Assembly (NCBI GenBank): GCA_037045055.1
Contig: JBAOHJ010000003.1
Span: 682,001-746,000, forward strand
Reading direction: 5' to 3'
DNA: 64,000 bases
Source of the DNA: Phosphoribacter sp037045055
GTDB taxonomy: Bacteria; Actinomycetota; Actinomycetes; Actinomycetales; Dermatophilaceae
Made by a program: the position numbers and the translations under genes. Every line of letters starts with the position of its first letter. Position 1 is the first letter of the stretch. Under the pieces are notes generated by a model. It searched no databases. It had not been told where the DNA came from and saw nothing but the letters and a program-made list of their open reading frames with translations. This document shows, piece after piece, positions 7,532-14,867 of the stretch.

Positions 7532-10054
7532 TCACCAGGGGTCGCCCACCGGGGCCCGCTTGGCCCTGGGTGGCCCTTCCAGCGACGGGCGTTGGGTGAA
7601 GCCGCCGGCGCGCAGGGCGGCCGCGACCTCGGTGACGACGGCCTGGCGAGGCCGCGCGGCGTCGGTGGCGATCGCCTTGAGCAGGTGGTAGGTGAACGCG
7701 CCGTTGGCCCGGCCCTCGAAGGTCGCGTCGGCCGAGGTCTGCTCGGGCCGGCAGGCGGCATACAGCACGGGCCGCAGCGCACTCGGGATCGCCGTGACGA
7801 CGTCGGTGACGGAGGTCGCGTCGGCCTTCTCGAGGGAGCGGATGCCGCGCAGCGTCGGGGGCGGCAGGTAGCGCGGCCGGCGTCCGACGAGCAGGTCGGG
7901 GGCACGCAGCCCGGTGCCGGAGTGGCAGGTGTCGAGGAAGACCTCCATGAGCACCCCGGAGGGCAGCCCTTGGAACAGCACCCGCAGCTCGTCGTCGACG
8001 ATGACGGTGTCGAGGTCCCACTGGTCCGCGCGCTGGCGGATGTCGTGCATGGCGAAGGCCTCGTCGGCGTGGTCCCGCTCGTCACCGTCGGGGTCGGGCA
8101 CCTGGGTGCCGTGGCTGGACAGCGAGAAGACGAGGTGGTCGCCGGGCTTCGCGGTCTGCACCATCCGGGTCAGGGCGCCCAGGACCGCATCCTTGGTCGC
8201 GTCGGCGTCCGTGAGCACCGTGATGTCCGCGGTCGTCCAGCCTCGGGTGCGCAGCATGGCCGCCATGTCCGTGGCGTCGTTGACGCAGCCGTAGAGCCAG
8301 CTGGCCATGGGCAGGTTGACGAACTCGTTGATGCCGACGCACAGGGCTCGCCTGGCCGCTGGCGTCGCGGCCCGCCGCTGCGCACGCCGTCCCGATCCCC
8401 GCCCCGATGGCCGCGACCGGGGCAGCGACCGGGAGCGTGGCGGCGCCGCGGGCGCCTTGAGCAGCCACCGGGTGCAGGCGGCGACGAACCGGTCGTCGCC
8501 GAAGTAGTTGATGTGGTAGATCTCGTCGTTCGTCCCGTAGGCCAGGGTGTCGGCGACGAAGCCACCGACGGTGGCGTCGATCGACCCCATGGACGCCACG
8601 TCGACGACGAGGTCGTTGCCGCCCTTGAAGATCCGGTCGACCACGCCCTCGGCCAGGCGCACCGCCAGCTCGCGGGGGAACTCCGCCGGTCGGTGGCTGT
8701 CGTCGAGCAGGCTGACGTGGAAGTCGGACGACACGACGTACCACGGCGTGCCGGGGGTCGGCTGAGCCGGCTGGGTCTGGTTGATCCCGGTGACGAAGGC
8801 CCCCTGGGGCGACATCGCCGCGAGACCGGGCACCCCGGCCGGGTCGGTGACGTAGCCGGCGAGGTACTTCACCAACGCGCCCAGGCCCCGCACGACCCCG
8901 GCCACGACCGCCGAGACCGGGGCCCCGCCGGGGATGGCGGCCAGGACGCCGGCCCCCACGGCGGTGAGGTTGGTGACCATGTCGACGAGGTCGTGCCAGC
9001 GGTCGGGGTCGGCCAGGTGGGTGCCGGCGTTCGTGGCGGCCACGAAGACCGCCCTGTCGACCGACCCGTTCCAGCCCGCGGTGGGCAGGACGTACTCGGC
9101 GAAGCTGCGCGTGGTGAGCCCGCCCCGGCTGTGGCAGACCACGTCGAAGGTCACGCCGGTGGTCACGCCGGCGACCCGGCGCAGCAGGTCGGTGGCGTTG
9201 GCCAGCGGGTCGACCGACAGGGTGGGGTGGTCGAACCCGACGACGGCGTCGTAGTGGGCCAGCGCGGTGGTGAGGAAGGCCCGCCCGGCCTGGGTCAGCC
9301 CGAGGATGCCGAACGCGGAGGTGGTCGAGGAGAACGTCCCGTGGACGAACAGCAGCACCCGCGCCGGCCGGTCGGTGGGCAGGGGCACCTGGTCGAGCCG
9401 GTCGAGCAGGGTCCAGCTCGCCGGGTCCGGTGCGCCGATGTGCACGATCCCGGGGCGGACGCCTCGCTCCAGCAGGTCGATGGCCTTGCCGACGAGCAAC
9501 GGTGCCGCGAACCGCAGCACGGTGACCCGGACCGCCCCGCTGAGCAGGTCGCCCAGCAGGCCCCGGGTGGCCGCGCCGCGGCGGGGTCGACGGCGGGTCG
9601 CCCGTGGGGCCGGCGCGCCCGGATGCCGCAGCTCGATCTCGAACCGGACCGTGCGCAGCTCGCCGGGCACCGCGCGGGTGCGCGGCGCCTGGCGGGTGGC
9701 GGCCGTCGGCACGTGCCAGGAGTAGCAGCCGTCTTGCTCGAGGAGCACCACGGCGGCGTGATCCCCCGGCACCTGCAGGTCCAGCGCCAGCGGATCGGCC
9801 GGAGCGGGCGGGGCGGCCGAGGCGGCCGGTGCGCGCGAGGCGGCCGGACCGGTGGGCCCGCCGCGGGCGCGCTTGGGCCTGACCTGGAACTCCTCCACCG
9901 TGGTGAAGTCGTTGTCGCGCAAGGAGTCCAGCAACCGGTCGTGGACGACCTGGGCCGTGGAGCCGAGGTCCCTGGCCCGCGTGGGACGGCCGACGGTGTG
10001 CGTCGTCGGGTAGCTCACCCGCAGGGTGCCCTGCGCGAGTCGTCTGGACGGCAT
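7532..10054 (-). CDS. Alpha/beta-hydrolase-metacaspase fusion protein
   Basis: 840 residues. Residues 1-130 are an uncharacterised N-terminus including an Ala/Pro linker. Roughly 232-545 form an alpha/beta hydrolase: LLFVHGTFSST supplies the oxyanion loop and VCHSRGGLTTRSF the nucleophile elbow with Ser309. After an Arg/Ser/Pro-rich linker, about 568-800 form a caspase/metacaspase p20-like domain: RALCVGINEF, SLSSHGTQVPDPDGDE with catalytic His648, and FLDTCHSGTG with catalytic Cys710. Both active sites look intact. A clear AGGAG ribosome site lies five bases before the ATG at 10054. It heads a unit with the UDG-family and amidohydrolase genes. No signal peptide is seen, so a cytoplasmic location is inferred. 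Bacterial caspase-like proteins often act in suicide or defence systems; that role is inference here. Confidence 0.88.
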   Translation of the reverse strand: MPSRRLAQGTLRVSYPTTHTVGRPTRARDLGSTAQVVHDRLLDSLRDNDFTTVEEFQVRPKRARGGPTGPAASRAPAASAAPPAPADPLALDLQVPGDHAAVVLLEQDGCYSWHVPTAATRQAPRTRAVPGELRTVRFEIELRHPGAPAPRATRRRPRRGAATRGLLGDLLSGAVRVTVLRFAAPLLVGKAIDLLERGVRPGIVHIGAPDPASWTLLDRLDQVPLPTDRPARVLLFVHGTFSSTTSAFGILGLTQAGRAFLTTALAHYDAVVGFDHPTLSVDPLANATDLLRRVAGVTTGVTFDVVCHSRGGLTTRSFAEYVLPTAGWNGSVDRAVFVAATNAGTHLADPDRWHDLVDMVTNLTAVGAGVLAAIPGGAPVSAVVAGVVRGLGALVKYLAGYVTDPAGVPGLAAMSPQGAFVTGINQTQPAQPTPGTPWYVVSSDFHVSLLDDSHRPAEFPRELAVRLAEGVVDRIFKGGNDLVVDVASMGSIDATVGGFVADTLAYGTNDEIYHINYFGDDRFVAACTRWLLKAPAAPPRSRSLPRSRPSGRGSGRRAQRRAATPAARRALCVGINEFVNLPMASWLYGCVNDATDMAAMLRTRGWTTADITVLTDADATKDAVLGALTRMVQTAKPGDHLVFSLSSHGTQVPDPDGDERDHADEAFAMHDIRQRADQWDLDTVIVDDELRVLFQGLPSGVLMEVFLDTCHSGTGLRAPDLLVGRRPRYLPPPTLRGIRSLEKADATSVTDVVTAIPSALRPVLYAACRPEQTSADATFEGRANGAFTYHLLKAIATDAARPRQAVVTEVAAALRAGGFTQRPSLEGPPRAKRAPVGDPW

Positions 10055-10212
10055 ACCGGCTCCTGTCGTCTGTGCGCGACCCCGCGGGGCCGGTGCGGGC
10101 ACGCCCGATCGCGTCGGGACCTCCCCTCTCGCGAGGACAGAGCGCGCGCACCGGGGCGCAGATACGAAATAGCGTGGCGTATGCCGGACCGGGGCAGTGA
10201 CCGGGGCGGTCG
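10055..10212 (-). promoter_or_regulatory. AT-richer upstream region of the metacaspase unit
   Basis: This 158-base gap between the CoA-lyase stop and the metacaspase start contains the only AT-rich patch nearby (10160-10172, read on the minus strand as GCTATTTCGTATCT). It could be a -10 region; no convincing -35 is seen. Two GTATGCC motifs face each other at 10050 and 10179. Confidence 0.25.
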
Positions 10213-11124
10213 CTACTGCGCGGACAGCGCGTCGATGGCCTCGCGGGTCGCCAGGACCTTGCGGGCGGTGTCGACGTGCAGGTTCTCGATCATCTTGCCC
10301 TGGTAGGTCGCGACGCCCTTGCGCTCCGCCAGCGCCTGCTCGAAGGCGGCGATGAGCCCGCGGGCGTGGTCCACCTGCTCGTCGCTGGGGGCGTAGATCC
10401 GGTTGCAGGGCTCGACCTGGCCGGGGTGGATGAGGGTCTTGCCGTCGAAGCCCATGGCCCGTCCCTGGCGGCACTCGGCCTGGAAGCCCTCGGCGTCCTT
10501 GACGTCGTTGTACACCCCGTCGACGATGGCGACGCCCGCGGCCCGGGCGGCCAGCACGGTATGCGCGAGTGCCGGCAGCACCGGCTCGCGGCCCGGCACG
10601 TGCAGCGCGTCGAGCTCCTTGACCAGGTCGTTGGTGCCCATGACGAGCACGGCCAGGCGCTCGGAGGCCGCGGCCAGCTTGCGCGCGCCGAGGATCGCCT
10701 CCGGCGTCTCGACCATGGCCCACAGCTTGGTGTGCGCCGGCGCCCGGTGCTTCTCCATGGCCTTGACCAGCGAGCGGACCGCCTTGGCCGATCCCACCTT
10801 GGGCACGACGATGCCGTCCGGGCCGGCCTGGCAGGCCGCGCGCAGGTCGGCCTCGTGCCACTGCGTGCCCACCCCGTTGACCCGGATGGTCAGCTCCCGC
10901 CGGCCGTACTCCCCCGACCGCACCGCGGCGCAGGCGGCCTCGCGGGCGGCCTCCTTGGCGTCCGGGGCGACCGCGTCCTCGAGGTCGAGGATGAGGGCGT
11001 CGACGGGCATCGTCTTGGCCTTGTCCAGGGCGCGCTCGTTGGACGAGGGCATGTAGAGCACCGACCGACGCGGCCGGTAGGCCGCCGCGCCCCCGCCGGG
11101 GACGGACCTGCCGTCGCCGGTCAC
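10213..11124 (-). CDS. CoA ester lyase (HpcH/HpaI, CitE-like)
   Basis: 303 residues of the citrate-lyase-beta / malyl-CoA lyase family, which cleaves or forms carbon-carbon bonds in (methyl)malyl-CoA or citramalyl-CoA using a divalent metal. Seen are RRSVLYMPSSNERALDKA, the Asp/Glu-rich ILDLEDAVAPDAKEAAR, IVVPKV, WAMVETPEAILGA (metal-ligand Glu) and GFDGKTLIHPGQ. The GTG start at 11124 overlaps the stop of the upstream paralogue by four bases (GTGA), so the two are coupled. With two divergent paralogues side by side, one may be a lyase and the other a malyl-CoA thioesterase, as known for Mcl1/Mcl2 in other bacteria; which is which is not decided here. Confidence 0.88.
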   Translation of the reverse strand: MTGDGRSVPGGGAAAYRPRRSVLYMPSSNERALDKAKTMPVDALILDLEDAVAPDAKEAAREAACAAVRSGEYGRRELTIRVNGVGTQWHEADLRAACQAGPDGIVVPKVGSAKAVRSLVKAMEKHRAPAHTKLWAMVETPEAILGARKLAAASERLAVLVMGTNDLVKELDALHVPGREPVLPALAHTVLAARAAGVAIVDGVYNDVKDAEGFQAECRQGRAMGFDGKTLIHPGQVEPCNRIYAPSDEQVDHARGLIAAFEQALAERKGVATYQGKMIENLHVDTARKVLATREAIDALSAQ

Positions 11125-12188
11125 CGGGCACCGCCGTCCAGGCCGTAGAGGGCCGCCAGCTCGGGGTCGGTCTTGGCCAGGCGCTCGGCCAGCTCGATCA
11201 TCACCAGGCACTGCTTGAGGCTGGCGTCGTCCTCCATCTTGCCGTCGAGCATCACCGCCCCGGTCCCGTCGCCCATGGCCTGCTTGACCCGCCGGGCGTG
11301 CGCGACGTCGGCCGCCGACGGGCTGAACACCTTCTTGGCGATGGCCAGCTGCACCGGGTGCAGCGACCAGGCGCCGACGCAGCCCAGCAGGAACGCGTTG
11401 CGGAACTGGTCCTCGCAGGCCACCACGTCCTTGATGTCGCCGAACGGGCCGTAGTAGGGGAAGATCCCGGCCGCCGCGCAGGCGTCCACCATCCGCGCGA
11501 TCGTGTAGTGCCACAGGTCCTGCTGGAAGACGGTCCGTGGGCCCTCGATGTCCCCGCCGGGCGGGTCCTCGCGCACCAGGTAGCCGGGGTGCCCGCCGCC
11601 GACCCGGGTGGTCTTCATCCGGCGGTCCGCGGCCAGGTCGGCCGGCCCGAGCGACAGCCCCTGCATGCGCGGGGAGGCCGCGCAGATCTCCTCGACGTTG
11701 ACCATGCCGCGGGCGGTCTCGAGGATGGCGTGCACGAGGATCGGCCGGGTCAGCCCCGCCTTGGCCTCCAGCTGGGCCAGCAGGCGGTCGACGTAGTGGA
11801 TGTCCTCGGCGCCCTGGACCTTGGGCACCATGACGACGTCGAGCTTGTCGCCGATCTCGGTGACCAGGGTGGTCAGGTCGTCCAGCGCCCACGGCGAGTC
11901 CAGGGCGTTGATCCGGGTCCACAACTGGGTGAGGTCGCCGAAGTCGGTGGCCTTGCCGATCTGCACCAGACCGGCCCGCGCCGCCTCCTTGTTGTCGGCC
12001 TTGACGGCGTCCTCGAGGTTGCCCAGCAGGACGTCGACGGTGCCGGCCATCTCCGGGATCTTGGCGGCCATCTTCGCGTTGCTCGGGTCGAAGAAGTGGA
12101 TGACCCGGGACGGGCGGGCCGGCACCGACGTCAGCGGCTGCGGCGCCCCGACGGCCAACGGGGCGTAGAAGTCCTTCGGGTGAGGCAT
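11121..12188 (-). CDS. CoA ester lyase paralogue (malyl-CoA lyase-like)
   Basis: 355 residues, longer than its downstream partner. The same fold is shown by GNLEDAVKADNKEAARAG, VMVPKVQGAEDIHYVD, HAILETARGMVNVEEI (metal Glu) and SLGPADLAADRRMKTTRVGG. The last, with GPADLAADRR, is characteristic of the longer malyl-CoA/beta-methylmalyl-CoA lyase group. AGGAG precedes the ATG at 12188 by seven bases. It is the first gene of a two-gene operon ending in the shorter paralogue. Likely central carbon (glyoxylate, propionyl-CoA or methylmalyl-CoA) metabolism; the substrate is inferred only. Confidence 0.87.
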   Translation of the reverse strand: MPHPKDFYAPLAVGAPQPLTSVPARPSRVIHFFDPSNAKMAAKIPEMAGTVDVLLGNLEDAVKADNKEAARAGLVQIGKATDFGDLTQLWTRINALDSPWALDDLTTLVTEIGDKLDVVMVPKVQGAEDIHYVDRLLAQLEAKAGLTRPILVHAILETARGMVNVEEICAASPRMQGLSLGPADLAADRRMKTTRVGGGHPGYLVREDPPGGDIEGPRTVFQQDLWHYTIARMVDACAAAGIFPYYGPFGDIKDVVACEDQFRNAFLLGCVGAWSLHPVQLAIAKKVFSPSAADVAHARRVKQAMGDGTGAVMLDGKMEDDASLKQCLVMIELAERLAKTDPELAALYGLDGGAR

Positions 12189-12263
12189 GGGCACGCTCCT
12201 GACACGCGCGGCGGGGGGCTGCGTTTCCGAACCTAGCAGCGTCGCTCTCGTAGGCTCAGGGGC

Positions 12264-12794
12264 ATGTCGGCCACACCACTTCGGGTCAGCGACCTGGTCG
12301 ACGCGGCGATGACCGCCAGCGGCATCCTGTGGATCGACACCGGCGAACGCACGTATGCCGCATGGCACGCCTGGGCCGGCGAACCGGGCGAGGGCGGCGC
12401 CGGCGTCGGGGCCGGTGGTGGTCGAGGGCCCACGGCATACCTGCTCAACGGCCCCGGCGAGCAGCATCTGCCGTGGCTGCCCCAGGAGGTGGTCGTCGTC
12501 CTGCGCAGCCGGGACACCGGCGGCCGGCTGCTGCGCCTGCGGGCCCGCCGCGACGTGCTCGATCCGGCCGACCCGGAGTGGGAGGTGGCCGCCGCGGCCC
12601 TGAGCGCCAAGCGGGTCGGCGCGACCCCGCAGCTGCTCGAGACGTGGCGCCAGCAGTGCACGGTGAGCGCACTGCGGCCGTTCGGCGAGCCGTTGGAGGT
12701 GCCGGGGCGGCATACCGACGAGCGGGTGAGCGTCCCCGTCGCCTCGTGGCACGGCGCCGCGGGCGGCGCGCCACGCCGGCCCGGCGCGGGGTGA
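12264..12794 (+). CDS. Conserved hypothetical protein
   Basis: 176 residues, no recognised domain. It begins MSATPLRVSDLVDAAMTASGILWIDT and contains a Gly-rich low-complexity stretch near residue 45, then LPWLPQEVVVVLRSRDTGGRLLRLRA, which reads like a beta-strand core. It is divergent from the CoA lyases (75-base gap) and 40 bases upstream of the MgtE-N/CBS gene in the same direction, so likely co-transcribed with it. Codon use matches its neighbours. Confidence 0.7.
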   Translation: MSATPLRVSDLVDAAMTASGILWIDTGERTYAAWHAWAGEPGEGGAGVGAGGGRGPTAYLLNGPGEQHLPWLPQEVVVVLRSRDTGGRLLRLRARRDVLDPADPEWEVAAAALSAKRVGATPQLLETWRQQCTVSALRPFGEPLEVPGRHTDERVSVPVASWHGAAGGAPRRPGAG

Positions 12795-12834
12795 GCCGAC
12801 CGTCCGCCCCGCCCGCGCGCACTAGCCTGGCCCC

Positions 12835-14106
12835 GTGAGCCTGCCCTCGCGGATCTACGTCGGACGGCTGGCCGGGATGAGCGTCTTCGACCCGCTCGGC
12901 GACCCGGTCGGCCGGGTCCGCGATGCGGTCGTCACCTTCCGCACCGACAGCATCGGGCGCCCCCGGGTCATCGGACTCGTGCTCGAGGTCCCGGTGCGCA
13001 AGCGGGTGTTCGTGCCGATGACCCGGGTGACCTCGATCGACACCGACCAGGTCATCACCACCGGGCTGGTCAACATGCGCCGGTTCGAGCAGCGCACCGG
13101 CGAGAGCCTGGCCGTCGCCGAGCTGTTCGACCGCAGGGTCACCGTGCGCTCCCCCGACGGCGCGTATGCCGCCACCGTCGAGGACCTGGCCATCGACCTG
13201 AGCCGCAAGGAGTGGGTCGTGGCCCGGGTGTTCTGCCGCAAGGTCGCCCCCGGCTCGCGCGGGCTGAGCTTCTCGCGGCGGCGGGGCGAGACCCACCTCG
13301 TTGACGTGGCGAGCGTGACCGGCCTGCACGAGCGGGGCGCGGAGCAGAGCGCCGAGCGGCTGCTGGAGGCCTACGACGACCTCAAGGTCGCCGACCTCGC
13401 CGAGGTCATCCACGGACTGGACCCGCAGCGCCGCGCCCAGGTCGCCGCCGCGCTCGACGACGACAAGCTCGCCGACATCCTCGAGGAGCTGCCCGAGGAC
13501 GACCAGGTGGAAATCCTCGCCGGGCTGGACACCGACCGCGCCGCGGACATCCTCGAGGCGATGGAGCCCGACGACGCCGCCGACCTGCTCGGGGAGCTGC
13601 CCGCCGAGCAACAGGAGGACCTGCTGCGCCGGATGGAGCCCGATGAGGCGGCGCCGCTGCGTCGGTTGCTCACCTACGACGAGGACACCGCCGGTGGGCT
13701 GATGACCACCGAGCCGGTCATCCTCGGGCCCGAGGCGACCATCGCCGAGGCGCTGGCCGTGGTGCGCCAGGAGCAGCTGCCCACCACCCTGGCCACCACG
13801 GTGTTCGTGTGCCGCCCCCCACTGGAGACACCCACCGGGCGCTACCTCGGGCTGGTGCACATCCAGCGGCTGCTGCGCGAACCGCCGCACGCCCCGGTGG
13901 GCTCGGTCATCGACAAGGTCGAGCCGTTGGACCCGACGGCCACCGTGGACCGGGTGCACCGGATGCTCGCGACCTACGACCTGGTCGCGGTGCCCGTGGT
14001 CGACGAACACGGCCACTTCCTCGGCGCGGTCACCGTCGACGACGTCCTGGACCACATCCTGCCCGAGGACTGGCGCGAGGACCGCGACGAGGTGGCCCAT
14101 GGCTGA
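12835..14106 (+). CDS. PRC-barrel / MgtE N-terminal / CBS-domain protein
   Basis: 423 residues, entirely soluble. Residues about 1-170 contain PRC-barrel-like repeats (VFDPLGDPVGRVRDAVV, LVLEVPVRKRVFVP). About 180-285 are the Asp/Glu-rich MgtE intracellular N domain (helical repeats such as LADILEELPEDDQVEIL and ADLLGELPAEQQEDLL). About 285-415 are a CBS pair (GGLMTTEPVILGPEATIAEAL ... VPVVDEHGHFLGAVTVDDVLDHIL). The MgtE membrane channel is missing, so it is more likely a magnesium- or nucleotide-sensing partner than a transporter. GTG start at 12835. The last 8 bases overlap the DUF1003 gene, suggesting the membrane partner. Confidence 0.88.
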   Translation: MSLPSRIYVGRLAGMSVFDPLGDPVGRVRDAVVTFRTDSIGRPRVIGLVLEVPVRKRVFVPMTRVTSIDTDQVITTGLVNMRRFEQRTGESLAVAELFDRRVTVRSPDGAYAATVEDLAIDLSRKEWVVARVFCRKVAPGSRGLSFSRRRGETHLVDVASVTGLHERGAEQSAERLLEAYDDLKVADLAEVIHGLDPQRRAQVAAALDDDKLADILEELPEDDQVEILAGLDTDRAADILEAMEPDDAADLLGELPAEQQEDLLRRMEPDEAAPLRRLLTYDEDTAGGLMTTEPVILGPEATIAEALAVVRQEQLPTTLATTVFVCRPPLETPTGRYLGLVHIQRLLREPPHAPVGSVIDKVEPLDPTATVDRVHRMLATYDLVAVPVVDEHGHFLGAVTVDDVLDHILPEDWREDRDEVAHG

Positions 14107-14641
14107 CCGGTCGCGTCGCCTCGACCAGCCACGGGAGTTCCGTCGGCGGACCTTCCTCACCACCCCGGCGGTGTCCCAGGAGACCTTCGGGGTGTGGAGC
14201 GAGCGGTTCGCCCGGTTCATGGGCACCCCTCAGTTCCTCATCGGGCTCACCGTGTTCGTCGTCGTCTGGCTGGCGTGGAACACCTTCGCCCCGGCGCCGT
14301 GGCAGTTCGACCCGCGGGAGCTCAACTACACCCTGCTCACCCTGTTGCTGTCCCTGCAGGCCTCGTACGCCGCGCCGCTCATCCTGCTGGCCCAGAACCG
14401 CCAGGCCGACCGCGACCGGGTCGCCCTGGAGCAGGACCGCGCTCGGGACGAGCGCAACCTCGCCGACACCGAGTTCCTCACCCGCGAGGTGGCCGCCCTG
14501 CGGTTGGCCCTGCGCGAGGCGGCCACCCGCGACTTCGTCCGGTCCGAGCTGCGTGAGCTGCTCGAGGAGCTGGCCGTCCGGGGTGTCCTCGGCCCCTCCC
14601 CCGACGCCCCGGACCCGGCCAGGCTCCGCAAGAAGAAGTAG
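14099..14641 (+). CDS. DUF1003 membrane protein
   Basis: 180 residues. Two transmembrane segments (FLIGLTVFVVVWLAWNTF and YTLLTLLLSLQASYAAPLILL) are followed by the family run AQNRQADRDRVALEQDRARDE and a long charged amphipathic helix with coiled-coil character, ending in KKK. The ATG at 14099 sits in the overlap ATGGCTGA with the preceding MgtE-N/CBS gene, implying coupled synthesis and possibly a complex. DUF1003 function is unknown. Confidence 0.9.
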   Translation: MADRSRRLDQPREFRRRTFLTTPAVSQETFGVWSERFARFMGTPQFLIGLTVFVVVWLAWNTFAPAPWQFDPRELNYTLLTLLLSLQASYAAPLILLAQNRQADRDRVALEQDRARDERNLADTEFLTREVAALRLALREAATRDFVRSELRELLEELAVRGVLGPSPDAPDPARLRKKK

Positions 14642-14660
14642 CTCGGAAGAAGTAGCTCGG
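14633..14660. repeat. Exact 14-base tandem duplication over a stop codon
   Basis: AAGAAGTAGCTCGG occurs at 14633-14646 and again immediately at 14647-14660. The first copy carries the TAG stop of the DUF1003 gene; the second is outside the gene. Confidence 0.9.
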
Positions 14661-14674
14661 CCGCCGGCTCACCA

Positions 14675-14695
14675 GGGGCCTCGGTGCGAGGCCCC
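14675..14695 (+). terminator. Hairpin after the DUF1003 gene
   Basis: GGGGCCTC pairs with GAGGCCCC around the loop GGTGC, 33 bases after the DUF1003 stop and just beyond the tandem duplication. Likely terminator of the three-gene run beginning at 12264. Confidence 0.55.
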
Positions 14696-14715
14696 ACCCC
14701 CCATCGGCGGACATG

Positions 14716-14748
14716 TATGCGTTGCCCCGTGGCGTGGGGCAGTGCATA
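14716..14748. other. Structured intergenic element upstream of mrp
   Basis: Symmetric sequence TATGC-GT-TGCCCC-7-GGGGCA-GT-GCATA: two nested perfect arms separated by matched GT/GT internal loops. It lies between the preceding terminator and mrp (start 14868). It could be an operator or an RNA structure in the mrp leader. Confidence 0.45.
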
Positions 14749-14867
14749 GCGGCCCCGCAGGGCGGGTATCTCGACCCAGGACCGCGCGTCGTGGCCGCAC
14801 GACTCGGGGCTGCCACCGTTGTCGCGCGTGGCCGGCGGACACGGCATCCCGACCTACGATGGTCCCC

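Noticed and set aside
7532..10054. Metacaspase protein as two separate genes
   Set aside because: The frame is continuous through the linker with no stop or ribosome site, so it is one fusion protein.
12445..14226. Minus-strand 593-residue frame opposite the MgtE-N/CBS gene
   Set aside because: Antisense shadow with Gly/Val/Asp/His-rich composition; the plus-strand domains are clear.
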